Below the pieces are notes generated by a model, which saw nothing but the letters and a program-made list of their open reading frames with translations, ran no database searches and was not told the DNA's origin. Below, piece after piece: positions 1 to 9,857 of a DNA stretch of 64,000 bases. Made by a program: the position numbers and the translations under genes. This DNA comes from Streptomyces buecherae (GTDB lineage: Bacteria > Actinomycetota > Actinomycetes > Streptomycetales > Streptomycetaceae), in NCBI RefSeq assembly GCF_014295035.1, contig NZ_CP060404.1, positions 2,506,501 through 2,570,500 on the forward strand, in the 5' to 3' direction. Within the stretch, counting starts at the first letter, position 1. Each line of letters starts with the position of its first letter.

Positions 1-42
1 CACCTGGGTCTCGACGTACTCGGGGTGGATGTCGCGCTTCAA
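1..42 (-). CDS. rpmE: 50S ribosomal protein L31, N-terminal fragment
   Basis: Only the first 14 codons are in the window. They read MKRDIHPEYVETQV, the usual start of actinobacterial bL31, a protein of the large ribosomal subunit. Translation begins at TTG (42-40), preceded by a strong AGGAG ribosome binding site about 6 nt upstream. The gene runs off the left edge. Its place after rho and an LCP gene is the standard Streptomyces order. Whether it is the zinc-binding (CxxC) type cannot be seen from this fragment. Confidence 0.88.
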   Translation of the reverse strand, partial: MKRDIHPEYVETQV

Positions 43-223
43 GGGAATCTCCTAGTTTTCGGGAGGGCACCGGGTCGCTGGGCCCCTTCGACCCGATGGG
101 CGGGTCGGAGGGAGGGCTGCCTGACGTGAACCGGAGCCGACGGACCAGTCTGCCAGCACTGGCCGTATCTCCCAAAACGAGACCGACCCGCCAGGTATTC
201 CGCCCACCCCGCGCGGGCACGGA

Positions 224-254
224 CAAGCCCCCGCGAGCGGGTCGCGGGGGCTTG
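224..254 (-). terminator. Terminator hairpin after the LCP gene
   Basis: This is a perfect 13-bp inverted repeat (CAAGCCCCCGCGA and its complement) around a 5-nt loop. It lies 90 bp beyond the LCP stop and before rpmE. There is no long U-tract, as is common for Streptomyces terminators. The rest of 43-343 shows no gene. Confidence 0.7.
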
Positions 255-343
255 CGCGGGCGTACGGGGCGGGGCCGGGAAGGGCCCGTGGGGCACGCGC
301 GAGGTGGGGCCGGCGGGGGTGGGCCGGGTGCTCTCGCGCGTGC

Positions 344-1555
344 TCAGCCCTGGGCGATGGCCCTGGTCAGCGACGGGGTCGGCGTCGCGCTGGAGCGCGG
401 CTCGGCGGAGCCTTCGGCCGGTTCGGCGTCGCCCTTGTCGCCGCCGACGACCTTGCTCGCGTCCGGCGGGTCGCCGACCGAGCCCTTCGTCGCCGACTTG
501 GGGATCGGCTTGTCGGCCAGCAGCGCCTGCCACACCTGGTTCGCCTGCTCGGGCATCGGCACCACGCGGTTGATGTCGATCGTGTCGTAGACCACGGGCA
601 GCGTCACCATCGTCATGTGCTTGGAATCGATGCCCTTGAGGCCACGGGAGAAGCCCAGCAGCTTGTCGACCGAGGCCAGCTCCGAATCGGTGGTCAGCGC
701 CTTGGTGGAGGTGTCGGCCAGGTCGTAGAGCTTCTTCGGGTTGCCGAAGACGTTGACGTCCTTGATCTGGTCGATCAGGGCCTTGACGAACGCCTGCTGG
801 AGCGCGATCCGCCCCAGGTCCGTTCCGTCGCCGACGCCGTGCCGGGTGCGGACCAGGCCGAGCGACTGTTCGCCGTCCAGGGTGTGGTCGCCCGGCTCCA
901 GGTCGAGGTGGCTCTTCTTGTCCTTGATGGGCTTGGTGGTGGTGATGTCCACGCCGCCGAGCCGGTCTATGAGGTCCTTGAAGCCGGAGAAGTCGACCTC
1001 GAGGTAGTGGTCCATGCGGATGCTGGTGATCGACTCGACCGTCTTGACGGCGCACGCCGGGCCGCCGACCTCGTACGCGGTGTTGAACATCACCCGCTTC
1101 GCCGGCGGCGTCTCCTCGCCGTCCTTGGTGCACGAGGGCCGCTCGATGAGGGTGTCGCGCGGGATGCTGACGACGCTGGCCTTCTTCCGGCCCTCGTGGA
1201 CGTGCACGATCATCGCGGTGTCGGAGCGGGCGCCGCCCTCGTCCTTGCCGTACTTGTCGTTCTTGCCGGCCCGCGAGTCCGAGCCGAGGACGAGGATGTC
1301 CATCGAGCCGTTGTCGACGTCCTCGGGGCGTTCGGTGCCCAGGGCGGCGTTGATGTCGACGCCCGTCAGGTTGCCGTTGAGCTTGTAGTAGAGGTATCCG
1401 AGCGTCCCACCGCCGAACAGTACGAGGGCCGCGGCGACCCACGCGGTGGCCACCAGGGCCCGGCGTCGCTTGCTCGGCGCCTTGCGGCGTCGACCGGTGG
1501 CCTTTCGGCCATGGCGGCGCCGACCCGCCGACACGCTGTTGCTCTCGTCCGCCAT
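344..1555 (-). CDS. LytR-CpsA-Psr (LCP) family cell-wall polymer ligase
   Basis: This 403-residue protein starts at ATG 1555 behind a GAGGAG site; upstream in-frame codons are low-complexity read-through. It has an Arg/Lys-rich cytoplasmic tail (residues 10-32), one membrane helix (about 33-55) and an extracellular LCP domain (about 80-300). Family hallmarks are visible: GSDSR, a RSDTAMI segment, SIPRDT and a TRHGVGDGTDLGR stretch that supplies the phosphate-binding arginines. LCP enzymes move glycopolymers from undecaprenyl carriers onto peptidoglycan outside the cell; the polymer here is unknown. The C-terminus is an acidic, Ser/Pro-rich tail. It lies between rho and rpmE, with a 502-bp gap to rho. 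Confidence 0.88.
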   Translation of the reverse strand: MADESNSVSAGRRRHGRKATGRRRKAPSKRRRALVATAWVAAALVLFGGGTLGYLYYKLNGNLTGVDINAALGTERPEDVDNGSMDILVLGSDSRAGKNDKYGKDEGGARSDTAMIVHVHEGRKKASVVSIPRDTLIERPSCTKDGEETPPAKRVMFNTAYEVGGPACAVKTVESITSIRMDHYLEVDFSGFKDLIDRLGGVDITTTKPIKDKKSHLDLEPGDHTLDGEQSLGLVRTRHGVGDGTDLGRIALQQAFVKALIDQIKDVNVFGNPKKLYDLADTSTKALTTDSELASVDKLLGFSRGLKGIDSKHMTMVTLPVVYDTIDINRVVPMPEQANQVWQALLADKPIPKSATKGSVGDPPDASKVVGGDKGDAEPAEGSAEPRSSATPTPSLTRAIAQG

Positions 1556-1916
1556 GGGCTCCTCAGTCCTCGGTGGTTCCACTACCCCCTGCCCGCCATG
1601 CTTCTGGCGCGCCCCGTCGTGACTAGTCAGACGAGGGCTCGGGCGCCAGGGTTGCATAGCGTCGGCCTCGGGAATTTCGGCCGTCGGCCGGCTTCCGAGC
1701 CCGCTCCCACGCCGGCCAGGACCCCGTTCACCTGCTGTTTCGCGAGCCTCAGCGCGACGGTTGCCCGCCAGATGGCCAGGAATCGCTGTGCTCCACGTCT
1801 CAGCGGATCGGCGAATCGACCCGGTCACCGATGTTTGACGCCCGGTGACGCGGCGCGGCGCGCCCCGCGCTCGACGGCGTACGCGGCACTGCGCGGCGTG
1901 CGCCCGGCACGCGGAA

Positions 1917-1954
1917 GGGCCCCTTCCGTACCGCGTGCGGTACGGAAGGGGCCC
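1917..1954 (-). terminator. Rho-gene terminator hairpin
   Basis: This is a perfect 16-bp inverted repeat (GGGCCCCTTCCGTACC with its complement) around a 6-nt loop, 103 bp downstream of the rho stop. It is the most stable hairpin in the 1556-2057 gap. The rest of that gap shows no gene and presumably holds the LCP promoter. Confidence 0.75.
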
Positions 1955-2057
1955 GATGCCCGTGGGCGCCGCTCTCCGGTGCCGGCTGGCCGGCGGGAGG
2001 GCTGGGGCGCCCGGTCGCGCCGGGTGAGCGGCGCGCGGTGGACGACTGGGTGGAGCG

Positions 2058-4166
2058 TCAGTCGTTGCCGTTGCCCGGTGCGGGCGTGGTCTTGGCGATC
2101 TGCATGAGGAACTCGGCGTTGGACTTGGTCTGCTTCATCTTGTCCAACAGCAGCTCGATGGCCTGCTGCGAATCCAGCGCGTGCAGCACCCGGCGCAGCT
2201 TCCAGACGATCGCCAGCTCGTCGCTGCCGAGCAGGATCTCCTCCTTACGCGTGGAGGACGCGTCCACGTCCACCGCCGGGAAGATCCGCTTGTCCGAGAG
2301 CTTGCGGTCGAGCTTGAGCTCCATGTTGCCGGTGCCCTTGAACTCCTCGAAGATCACCTCGTCCATGCGCGAGCCGGTGTCGACCAGCGCGGTGGCCAGG
2401 ATGGTCAGCGAGCCGCCGTCCTCGATGTTCCGCGCGGCACCGAAGAACTTCTTCGGCGGGTAGAGCGCGGTGGAGTCCACACCACCGGACAGGATGCGCC
2501 CGGAGGCCGGCGCCGCGAGGTTGTAGGCACGGCCCAGACGCGTGATGGAGTCGAGCAGCACCACGACGTCGTGCCCCAGCTCCACCAGCCGCTTCGCCCG
2601 CTCGATGGCCAGCTCGGCGACGGTGGTGTGGTCCTCGGCCGGGCGGTCGAAGGTCGAGGAGATGACCTCGCCCTTGACCGACCGCTGCATGTCGGTGACC
2701 TCTTCGGGCCGCTCGTCCACGAGGACGACCATGAGGTGGCACTCGGGGCTGTTGTGCGTGATCGCGTTGGCGATCGCCTGCATGATCATGGTCTTGCCGG
2801 TCTTCGGCGGGGCCACGATCAGGCCACGCTGGCCCTTGCCGATCGGCGTCACCAGGTCGATGATCCGCGTGGTCAGCGCGCCGGACTCGGTCTCGAGGCG
2901 CAGTCGGTCCTGCGGGTACAGCGGGGTGAGCTTGCCGAACTCGGGACGGCCACGGCCGGTCTCGGGCGCCATGCCGTTGACCGAGTCGAGCCGCACCAGC
3001 GCGTTGAACTTCTCGCGCCGTTCGCCCTCGCGCGGCTGCCGCACGGCGCCGGTGACGTGGTCGCCCTTGCGCAGGCCGTTCTTGCGGACCTGGGCCAGCG
3101 AGACGTACACGTCGTTCGGGCCCGGCAGGTAGCCGGAGGTGCGGATGAAGGCGTAGTTGTCGAGGATGTCCAGGATGCCCGCGACCGGGATCAGCACATC
3201 GTCATCGGCGACCTGCGGCTCGTTGCCGAAGTCCTCGCGACCGCGGCGCCCGCGCCGGTCGCGGTAGCGCCCGCGCCGACCGCGCCGGCCGCCCTCGAAG
3301 TCCTCGCCGTCGTCGTCAGCGCGCTGCTGGCTCTGGCCACGGCCCTCGCGCTGCTGGCGGCCACCCTGGCCGCCGTCGTCGTTCTTGCCGCGCCGGCCCT
3401 CGCGCTCGCCGCGCTCGCCACGGTCACCGCGCTCGCCACGGTCGCCGCGCTCACCGCGGTCGCGCTGGTTGCCGCGCTCCCGGCGGTCGCCCTTCTGACC
3501 GCGCTCGCCACGGTCGCCGCGCTCGCCCTTGGCGGGCTTGCCGTCGCCGCCGTCGGCGTGGCCGGCCTCGCCCTTGGCGTCGGAGCGGGTGTCCTGCTTG
3601 GCGTCGGACTTGCCCTGGGCCTGGCCGTCGGCCTGCGCGTCGGCGGCCTGCTCGGCGTTGTCCGGGCTGCCCGCCTGGGAGGTGGCGCGGCGCCGGCGGC
3701 GCTCGCTGACCGGGGCCTCGTCGCTGACCGGCTGGCCGGGGATGTCGATCTGCTGCTGAGCGGGGGCCTGCTCGGCCGCCTTCTCGGGCTGCTTGTCGGC
3801 TCCCTCACCCGTACGGGCCTTGGAGGTCGTGCGGCGCTTCGGCTTGGCCGGCGCCTCGGCGGCGGGCGCGGTCTCGGTGCTCTTGGCGGCACCGGAACTG
3901 GCCTGCTTCTCCTTGATGACCTCGATCAACTGGCTCTTCCGCATCCGCGCGGTGCCCTTGATGCCGAGGCTGGAGGCGAGCTGCTGGAGCTCCGCCAGGA
4001 CCATGGCGTCAAGGCCGGTACCGGAACGGCGCCGCCGGGGGGCACTAGCAGTGGCACCGGTGGCAGGCGCGGCGGGAGCGTCCGTGGCGGGCGCGGCGGC
4101 ATTGCCGACGGAGTTGTCGGTGTTGCCGGAGGCGTTCACGCCCATCAGATCGGTGGTGTCGCTCAC
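2058..4166 (-). CDS. rho: Transcription termination factor Rho
   Basis: This is the hexameric RNA-dependent ATPase that ends transcription. The chosen start is GTG 4166 (MSDTTDLMG...) behind AAGGA, giving 702 residues. The domains are Rho_N (about 52-88), a long actinobacterial insertion (about 90-315), a cold-shock-like RNA-binding domain (about 318-395) and a RecA-like ATPase. The ATPase has Walker A PPKTGKT (about 455) and LLDSITRLGRAYN (about 535). The insertion is disordered, with an Arg/Gly/Asp-rich run of RGERGD-type repeats (nt about 3390-3540) flanked by Glu/Ala/Gln-rich sequence. Such insertions are typical of high-GC actinobacteria and far longer than in E. coli Rho (419 aa). The catalytic core looks intact. 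Confidence 0.96.
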   Translation of the reverse strand: MSDTTDLMGVNASGNTDNSVGNAAAPATDAPAAPATGATASAPRRRRSGTGLDAMVLAELQQLASSLGIKGTARMRKSQLIEVIKEKQASSGAAKSTETAPAAEAPAKPKRRTTSKARTGEGADKQPEKAAEQAPAQQQIDIPGQPVSDEAPVSERRRRRATSQAGSPDNAEQAADAQADGQAQGKSDAKQDTRSDAKGEAGHADGGDGKPAKGERGDRGERGQKGDRRERGNQRDRGERGDRGERGDRGERGEREGRRGKNDDGGQGGRQQREGRGQSQQRADDDGEDFEGGRRGRRGRYRDRRGRRGREDFGNEPQVADDDVLIPVAGILDILDNYAFIRTSGYLPGPNDVYVSLAQVRKNGLRKGDHVTGAVRQPREGERREKFNALVRLDSVNGMAPETGRGRPEFGKLTPLYPQDRLRLETESGALTTRIIDLVTPIGKGQRGLIVAPPKTGKTMIMQAIANAITHNSPECHLMVVLVDERPEEVTDMQRSVKGEVISSTFDRPAEDHTTVAELAIERAKRLVELGHDVVVLLDSITRLGRAYNLAAPASGRILSGGVDSTALYPPKKFFGAARNIEDGGSLTILATALVDTGSRMDEVIFEEFKGTGNMELKLDRKLSDKRIFPAVDVDASSTRKEEILLGSDELAIVWKLRRVLHALDSQQAIELLLDKMKQTKSNAEFLMQIAKTTPAPGNGND

Positions 4167-4573
4167 GAAGGGTCCTTCCCTGGAGCGGGCGTCGGCCTGT
4201 CTGGCTCGGCGACCGGTTGTGCTGTCCGGCTGTGGTCCGTACCACGTGGACTGGGCCGGGGCGGTGGTCCGCCAGGACGGCGGAAAGATCGGTGCTGGGT
4301 CCGGCGCACGGAAGAGACGTATCACTCAGATCCGCCACGCCGATTCCGGAGCGTGCTCAAAACTGCTCAGGCAGGCTGCTCAGGCAGTTGGGGAGGCTCC
4401 CGGAAGAAGGGTGGTCCCGAATGGGGACGGTGAGCACTGCGCCTTTGCAACAGTCCAAAAGGCTGCAGGTGCAGACTTGAGGTTAACACTACCGGCTCCA
4501 ACAAACATTCCCCCTCTCCAAGTCCGGCAATCGCATTTCAGCCAGGCCCGGGGTGGCCCCCGGCCCCCGTGTG
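4167..4573 (-). other. Leader/promoter region of rho, no gene
   Basis: This is 407 bp between thrB and the rho start. No coding frame here is convincing on either strand. An AT-richer patch (about 4470-4510) stands out from the GC-rich surroundings and is the likeliest promoter area. No clear -35/-10 pair with normal spacing could be assigned. A long 5' leader would fit the autoregulation known for rho genes, but nothing here proves it. Confidence 0.4.
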
Positions 4574-5488
4574 TCAGGCGAGCGGCAGGACGCTCGCTCC
4601 CCCCGCGTCGAGGGCCAGCCGGTTGGCCGCCCAGCCCTCGCCCGCCAGGCGTGCGACCTTGTCGGCCGCACCGCTCTCGGCCAGTGCGAGCACCGTGGGG
4701 CCCGCACCGGAGATGACCGCGGGGACGCCGTCGGCGCGCAACCGGTTGACCAGGGTCACGCTCTCCGGCATGGCCGGCGCGCGGTACTCCTGGTGCAGCC
4801 GGTCCTCGGTCGCGGTCAGCAGCAGCTCGGGGCGCCTGGTCAGCGCCTCGACCAGCAGCGCGGCGCGCCCCGCGTTGGCCGCGGCGTCCACGTGCGGGAC
4901 GGTGCGCGGCAGCAGCCCGCGGGCGGTCTCCGTCGAGACGGCGCGAGCGGGTACGAAGACCACCGGAACGATGGAATCCGCCGGCGTCATGCGGATGGCC
5001 CGCGCTACGCCGCCGTCCATCCACGACAGCGTGAAACCGCCGTACAGGCAGGCCGCGACGTTGTCCGGGTGGCCTTCGAGCTCGGTCGCCAGCTCAAGGA
5101 GGGCCTCGTCACCGAGCCGCTCGGCGCCGCCTATGGTCACCGCGCGCGCGGCCACGATGCCCGCGCAGATCGCCGCGGCGGACGAGCCGAGCCCGCGGCC
5201 GTGCGGAATGCGGTTGGCGCACACCAGCTCCAGGCCCCGGGGCTGGCCGCCGAGCAGGTCGAACGCGGCCCGCAGGGAGCGTACGAGCAGGTGGTTCTCG
5301 TCGCGCGGCACGGTCTCCGCGCCCTCCCCCGCGATGTCGATGTGCAGCCCGGCGTCGGCGACCCGGACGACCACGTCGTCGTACAGACCCAGGGCCAGGC
5401 CGAGGGCGTCGAAGCCGGGGCCGAGATTGGCGCTGGTGGCAGGGGTGCGCACCCGGACGGCGGCGGCACGGAACGCTGGACCGGCCAT
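4574..5488 (-). CDS. thrB: Homoserine kinase
   Basis: This enzyme phosphorylates L-homoserine with ATP to O-phosphohomoserine, the substrate of ThrC in threonine synthesis. The protein has 304 residues. It is a GHMP kinase, with the N-terminal motif VRTPATSANLGPGFDALG and the phosphate-binding loop PHGRGLGSSAAA at about residue 90. The start at ATG 5488 is preceded by AAGGAG about 12 nt upstream, which is rather long spacing. A 379-bp gap holding a hairpin separates it from thrC, so it may have its own promoter rather than read-through from hom-thrC. Confidence 0.95.
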   Translation of the reverse strand: MAGPAFRAAAVRVRTPATSANLGPGFDALGLALGLYDDVVVRVADAGLHIDIAGEGAETVPRDENHLLVRSLRAAFDLLGGQPRGLELVCANRIPHGRGLGSSAAAICAGIVAARAVTIGGAERLGDEALLELATELEGHPDNVAACLYGGFTLSWMDGGVARAIRMTPADSIVPVVFVPARAVSTETARGLLPRTVPHVDAAANAGRAALLVEALTRRPELLLTATEDRLHQEYRAPAMPESVTLVNRLRADGVPAVISGAGPTVLALAESGAADKVARLAGEGWAANRLALDAGGASVLPLA

Positions 5489-5745
5489 CGCTCGATGACT
5501 CTCCTTGTGTGACTGCGGACGTGTGGCGACAAGTGTGTGCGGGCTGCGGTGTACGGGCTGCGGTTTATCGAAGAAGTACGGAACACCGCGAGGACCGTTT
5601 CGGCAATGCCGCACGGAGCCGATTGCTCAGCGGCGGGTGCTCTGCGACGGGGCGGATTCAGTACAGCCTATCGAAGGAAGGTTCTGTGGCGACATAGGGC
5701 GCACGGGAGGCGCACGATGCGTGTCGTGAGCCGTCCCGTGCTCCG

Positions 5746-5778
5746 TTATCCCCGCTTATCACTGTCCAGCGGGATAAA
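5746..5778 (-). terminator. Hairpin between thrC and thrB
   Basis: An inverted repeat (TTATCCCCGC against GCGGGATAA, one bulge) with AT-rich flanks lies about 90 bp downstream of the thrC stop. It could be a terminator or attenuator that partly uncouples thrB from hom-thrC. The remainder of 5489-5867 shows no gene. Confidence 0.45.
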
Positions 5779-5867
5779 ACCGAGGGATTTAACGGCTATT
5801 CCGCGAGACCGTCGCCCGGTCCGCGGCCACCGCCTTACCCAAGGTTACGCCAGGTGCGGGCCAGCGG

Positions 5868-6971
5868 TCAGGCCAGCCCGAGGCTGCCGGCCGCGGCGTC
5901 CGCGTCCACCGCCACGGTGACCGGCTGCGGCGCGCCCGCCACCGCCCAGTCCGGGTCCTTGAGGCCGTTGCCGGTGACCGTGCACACGATGCGCTGCCCC
6001 GGATCGACCTTGCCCTGCTCGGCGGCCTTGAGCAGCCCGGCCACACTGGCGGCCGACGCGGGCTCCACGAAGACGCCCTCCTGCGCCGCCAGCAGCCGGT
6101 AGGCGGCCAGGATTTGACGGTCGGTCACCTCGTCGATGAAGCCGCCCGACTGGTCGCGGGCCCGCTCGGCCTGCTCCCAGGAGGCCGGGTTCCCGATGCG
6201 GATCGCGGTCGCGATGGTGTGCGGGTCCTTGACCGGCTCGCCCCGCACGATCGGCGCGGAGCCGGACGCCTGGAAGCCCCACATGCGCGGCGTACGGGAG
6301 GAGACGGCCGCGTGACCCTGCGAGGACGGGACGGCGTACTCCTGGTAGCCCTTCCAGTACGCGGTGATGTTGCCCGCGTTGCCGACCGGCAGCACGTGGA
6401 TGTCGGGGGCGTCCCCGAGCGCGTCGACCACCTCGAACGCGGCGGTCTTCTGGCCCTCGATACGCGCCGGATTGACCGAATTCACCAGTGCGACCGGGTA
6501 CTTCTCGGACAGTTCGCGCGCCAGCGTGAGGCAGTCGTCGAAGTTGCCGTCCACCTGCAGGATGCGCGAGCCGTGCACCAGGGCCTGGCCCATCTTGCCG
6601 AGCGCGATCTTGCCCTGGGGCACCAGGACCGCGCACACCATGCCGGCGCGCACCGCGTACGCCGCGGCCGAGGCGGAGGTGTTGCCCGTGGAGGCGCAGA
6701 TGACGGCCTTGGCGCCGGCCTCCTTGGCCTGGGTGATGGCCATCGTCATGCCGCGGTCCTTGAAGGACCCGGTCGGGTTGGCGCCCTCGACCTTGAGATG
6801 AACCTCACATCCGGTGCGCTCGGAGAGCACCTGCGCGGGGACCAGCGGCGTGCCGCCCTCGCGCAGTGTCACCACCGGAGTGTGCTCGCCGACCGGGAGC
6901 CGGTCCCGGTACTCCTCGATGACCCCGCGCCACTGATGGGTGCCCTGCCGAGCGCTGATGTTTGCGGACAT
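5868..6971 (-). CDS. thrC: Threonine synthase
   Basis: This PLP enzyme converts O-phosphohomoserine and water to threonine plus phosphate. It has 367 residues, typical for the short bacterial class. The PLP lysine lies in [11 protein letters not shown] (about residue 64). The segment [10 protein letters not shown] and the glycine-rich PVGNAGN phosphate-binding loop follow. It starts at ATG 6971, 8 nt after the hom stop, behind GGGGAG, so hom-thrC is an operon. Confidence 0.96.
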   Translation of the reverse strand: MSANISARQGTHQWRGVIEEYRDRLPVGEHTPVVTLREGGTPLVPAQVLSERTGCEVHLKVEGANPTGSFKDRGMTMAITQAKEAGAKAVICASTGNTSASAAAYAVRAGMVCAVLVPQGKIALGKMGQALVHGSRILQVDGNFDDCLTLARELSEKYPVALVNSVNPARIEGQKTAAFEVVDALGDAPDIHVLPVGNAGNITAYWKGYQEYAVPSSQGHAAVSSRTPRMWGFQASGSAPIVRGEPVKDPHTIATAIRIGNPASWEQAERARDQSGGFIDEVTDRQILAAYRLLAAQEGVFVEPASAASVAGLLKAAEQGKVDPGQRIVCTVTGNGLKDPDWAVAGAPQPVTVAVDADAAAGSLGLA

Positions 6972-6979
6972 TGCTTTCG

Positions 6980-8272
6980 TTACTCCCCTTCAACCCGCAT
7001 GATGCTCGCGACGCCGCGTACCGTGTCGAGCTGCCGAAGCGTCTCCACGGTGGCCGAAAGCGCCGCGTCCGGCGCCCGGTGCGTCACCACGACCAGTGAC
7101 GCCTCACCGTCCTTGCCCTGTTGGCGGACGGTGTCGATGGAGACGCCGTGCTCGGCGAAGACCTGGGCGACCTGAGCGAGGACACCCGGCTTGTCGGCGA
7201 CGTCGAGACTGATGTGGTAGCGCGTGACCACCTCGCCCATGGGGCTGACGGGAAGCCGCGTGTACGCGGACTCGCCGGGGCCCGTGGTGTCGGCCAGTCG
7301 GTTGCGACAGGCGGCGACCAGGTCGCCGAGGACCGCCGACGCGGTGGGCGCGCCGCCGGCCCCGGGCCCGTAGAACATCAACTGTCCCGCGGCCTCGGCC
7401 TCCACGAAGACCGCGTTGTACGCCTCGCGGACGGAGGCCAGCGGGTGGCTGAGCGGGATCATCGCCGGGTGCACCCGCGCGGTGACCGAGCGGCCGTCGC
7501 CGGCCCGCTCGCAGATCGCGAGCAGCTTCACGGTGCACCCCATGCGCTTCGCGGACGCGATGTCCGCGGCCGTCACCTCGGTGAGGCCCTCGCGGTGCAC
7601 GTCGTCCAGCCGCACCCGGGTGTGGAAGGCGATGCCGGCCAGGATCGCGGCCTTGGCGGCGGCGTCGAACCCCTCGACGTCGGCCGTCGGGTCGGCCTCC
7701 GCGTAGCCGAGCGCGGTGGCCTCGTCGAGCGCCTCGGAGTACCCGGCGCCGCTCGTGTCCATCTTGTCGAGGATGAAGTTGGTGGTGCCGTTGACGATGC
7801 CGAGCACCCGGTTCACGGTGTCCCCGGCCAGCGACTCGCGCAGCGGGCGGACCAGCGGGATGGCGCCGGCGACGGCCGCCTCGTAGTAGAGGTCGGCGCC
7901 CCGCTCCTCGGCCGCGGCGTGCAGCGCGGCGCCGTCCTCGGCGAGCAGCGCCTTGTTGGCCGACACGACGCTGGCGCCGTGCTCGAAGGCGGTGGTGATG
8001 AGGGTGCGGGCCGGCTCGATGCCGCCGATGACCTCGATGACCACATCGATGTCACCGCGTTTGACCAGCGCCGTCGCGTCGGTGGTGATCAGCTCGGCGG
8101 GCACGCCGGCGCGCACCCGGCCTGGGCGGCGCACCGCGATGCCGGCCAGTTCCACCGGGGCCCCGATGCGCGCCGTGAGGTCGTCCGCGTGCGTCGTCAT
8201 GATGCGCGCCACCTCTGAGCCGACCACACCGCAGCCCAGCAGCGCCACCTTCAACGGACGCGTACGCATCAT
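6980..8272 (-). CDS. hom: Homoserine dehydrogenase
   Basis: This enzyme reduces aspartate semialdehyde to homoserine with NAD(P)H, the branch point to threonine and methionine. The 430-residue protein has an N-terminal Rossmann motif [13 protein letters not shown], the segment SANKALLAE and the catalytic-domain stretch [16 protein letters not shown]-terminal ACT domain (about 345-425) is the usual site of threonine feedback control. GAGG lies 4 nt before ATG 8272; the second ATG (8269) is equally possible. The 160-bp gap to lysA holds no gene. Confidence 0.96.
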   Translation of the reverse strand: MMRTRPLKVALLGCGVVGSEVARIMTTHADDLTARIGAPVELAGIAVRRPGRVRAGVPAELITTDATALVKRGDIDVVIEVIGGIEPARTLITTAFEHGASVVSANKALLAEDGAALHAAAEERGADLYYEAAVAGAIPLVRPLRESLAGDTVNRVLGIVNGTTNFILDKMDTSGAGYSEALDEATALGYAEADPTADVEGFDAAAKAAILAGIAFHTRVRLDDVHREGLTEVTAADIASAKRMGCTVKLLAICERAGDGRSVTARVHPAMIPLSHPLASVREAYNAVFVEAEAAGQLMFYGPGAGGAPTASAVLGDLVAACRNRLADTTGPGESAYTRLPVSPMGEVVTRYHISLDVADKPGVLAQVAQVFAEHGVSIDTVRQQGKDGEASLVVVTHRAPDAALSATVETLRQLDTVRGVASIMRVEGE

Positions 8273-8432
8273 CCGACCTCGTTTCCTCTGCTTTTACCGC
8301 ACATACGTCGGCGCCAGTCTCACTCACTGGACGGGAGTTCCCGTCACCCGTCCAGTATCCGAGATGTCTATTTCGTCTGTCGGCATACCGCGCTTCCGCG
8401 CACGGGGCTGACCCGCTGCCGCCCCTCAATTG

Positions 8433-9824
8433 TCACCCGACGTCGAGCCTCATCAGGTCCTCCTCGGTCTCCCGCCGCACGATGACCCGGGCCGCCCCGT
8501 CGTTCACGGCGACCACCGGGGGCCGCAGCGCGTGGTTGTAGTTGCTGGCCATCGAGCGGCAGTAGGCGCCGGTGGCGGGCACCGCGATCAGATCGCCGGG
8601 CGCGACGTCGGCGGGCAGGAACGCGTCACGCACCACGATGTCGCCGGACTCACAGTGCTTGCCGACCACCCGGACCAGCATCGGCTCGGCGTCCGACGCG
8701 CGCGAGACGAGCGAGACCGAGTACTCGGCGTCGTAGAGCGCCGTACGGATGTTGTCCGACATGCCGCCGTCGACGCTGACATACGTACGCAGTCCCTCCA
8801 GCACCTTGACCGTGCCGACCTCGTACAGCGTGAACGCCGTCGGCCCGACGATGGCCCGCCCCGGCTCGACCGAGATCCGCGGCACCGCGAGCCCCGCGGC
8901 CTGGCACTCGCGCGTGACGATGCTGGACAGCGAGGCCGCGATCTCGTGCGGCTCGCGCGGGTCGTCGTCGGAGGTGTACGCGATGCCGAGGCCGCCGCCG
9001 AGGTCGATCTCCGGCAGCTCGACACCGTGCTCGTCGCGGATGTCGGCGAGCAGTTGCACGACGCGGCGCGCGGAGACCTCGAAGCCGGCCATGTCGAAGA
9101 TCTGCGAGCCGATGTGCGAGTGGATGCCGATCAGTTCGAGGCCGTCCAGCTTGAGCGCCCGGCGCACCGCCTCGGCCGCCTGGCCGCCGGCGAGCGCGAT
9201 GCCGAACTTCTGGTCCTCGTGCGCGGTCGCGATGAACTCGTGGGTGTGCGCCTCGACGCCGACGGTGACCCGGATCTGCACGCGCTGGCGCTTGCCGAGC
9301 CGCTCGGCGATGTGCGCGACGCGCACGATCTCCTGGAACGAGTCCAGCACGATCCGCCCCACGCCCGCCTCGACGGCCCGCCGGATCTCCTCGGTGGACT
9401 TGTTGTTGCCGTGCAGCGCGATGCGCTCGGCGGGCATCCCCGCGGCCAGCGCCGTGGCCAGCTCGCCGGCCGAGCACACGTCGAGGTTGAGCCCCTCCTC
9501 GTGCAGCCACCGCACGACGGCCCGGGAGAGGAACGCCTTGCCCGCGTAGAACACGTCGGCCTCGCCCCCGAACGCCTGGTGCCAGGCCCGGCAGCGGGCC
9601 CGGAAGTCGCTCTCGTCCAGGACGTACGCCGGCGTGCCGAACTCCTCGGCGAGCGCCCCCACATCGAGCCCACCCACGCTGACCGCGCCGGTGTCGGTAC
9701 GGGTCACCGTGCGGGCCCACACCTTGGGGTCGAGGGCGTTCAGGTCGGCGGGCGGTGCGAAGTAGTGGCCCTCGGGCAGCACGTCGGCGTGCCGGGGCCC
9801 GGCGGGGTGAGCGGATCGACTCAT
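8433..9824 (-). CDS. lysA: Diaminopimelate decarboxylase
   Basis: This PLP enzyme decarboxylates meso-diaminopimelate to L-lysine, the last lysine step. The 463-residue protein has an alanine-racemase-like barrel with the PLP lysine in FYAGKAFL (about residue 83). It also has HGNNKS, IDLGGGLGIAYT and the substrate loop near GKHCESGD. Its place upstream of hom-thrC groups aspartate-family amino-acid genes. An ArgS-related gene lies 33 bp upstream on the same strand and is probably cotranscribed. Confidence 0.96.
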   Translation of the reverse strand: MSRSAHPAGPRHADVLPEGHYFAPPADLNALDPKVWARTVTRTDTGAVSVGGLDVGALAEEFGTPAYVLDESDFRARCRAWHQAFGGEADVFYAGKAFLSRAVVRWLHEEGLNLDVCSAGELATALAAGMPAERIALHGNNKSTEEIRRAVEAGVGRIVLDSFQEIVRVAHIAERLGKRQRVQIRVTVGVEAHTHEFIATAHEDQKFGIALAGGQAAEAVRRALKLDGLELIGIHSHIGSQIFDMAGFEVSARRVVQLLADIRDEHGVELPEIDLGGGLGIAYTSDDDPREPHEIAASLSSIVTRECQAAGLAVPRISVEPGRAIVGPTAFTLYEVGTVKVLEGLRTYVSVDGGMSDNIRTALYDAEYSVSLVSRASDAEPMLVRVVGKHCESGDIVVRDAFLPADVAPGDLIAVPATGAYCRSMASNYNHALRPPVVAVNDGAARVIVRRETEEDLMRLDVG

Positions 9825-9857
9825 GGTTCTCAGGTCTCCTACAGCGACTCAGTCGGC

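Noticed and set aside
2181..4433. 750-aa open frame on the plus strand opposite rho
   Set aside because: It is a GC-driven antisense shadow. The minus strand encodes an unmistakable Rho, and the antisense product is low-complexity Val/Ala/Leu.
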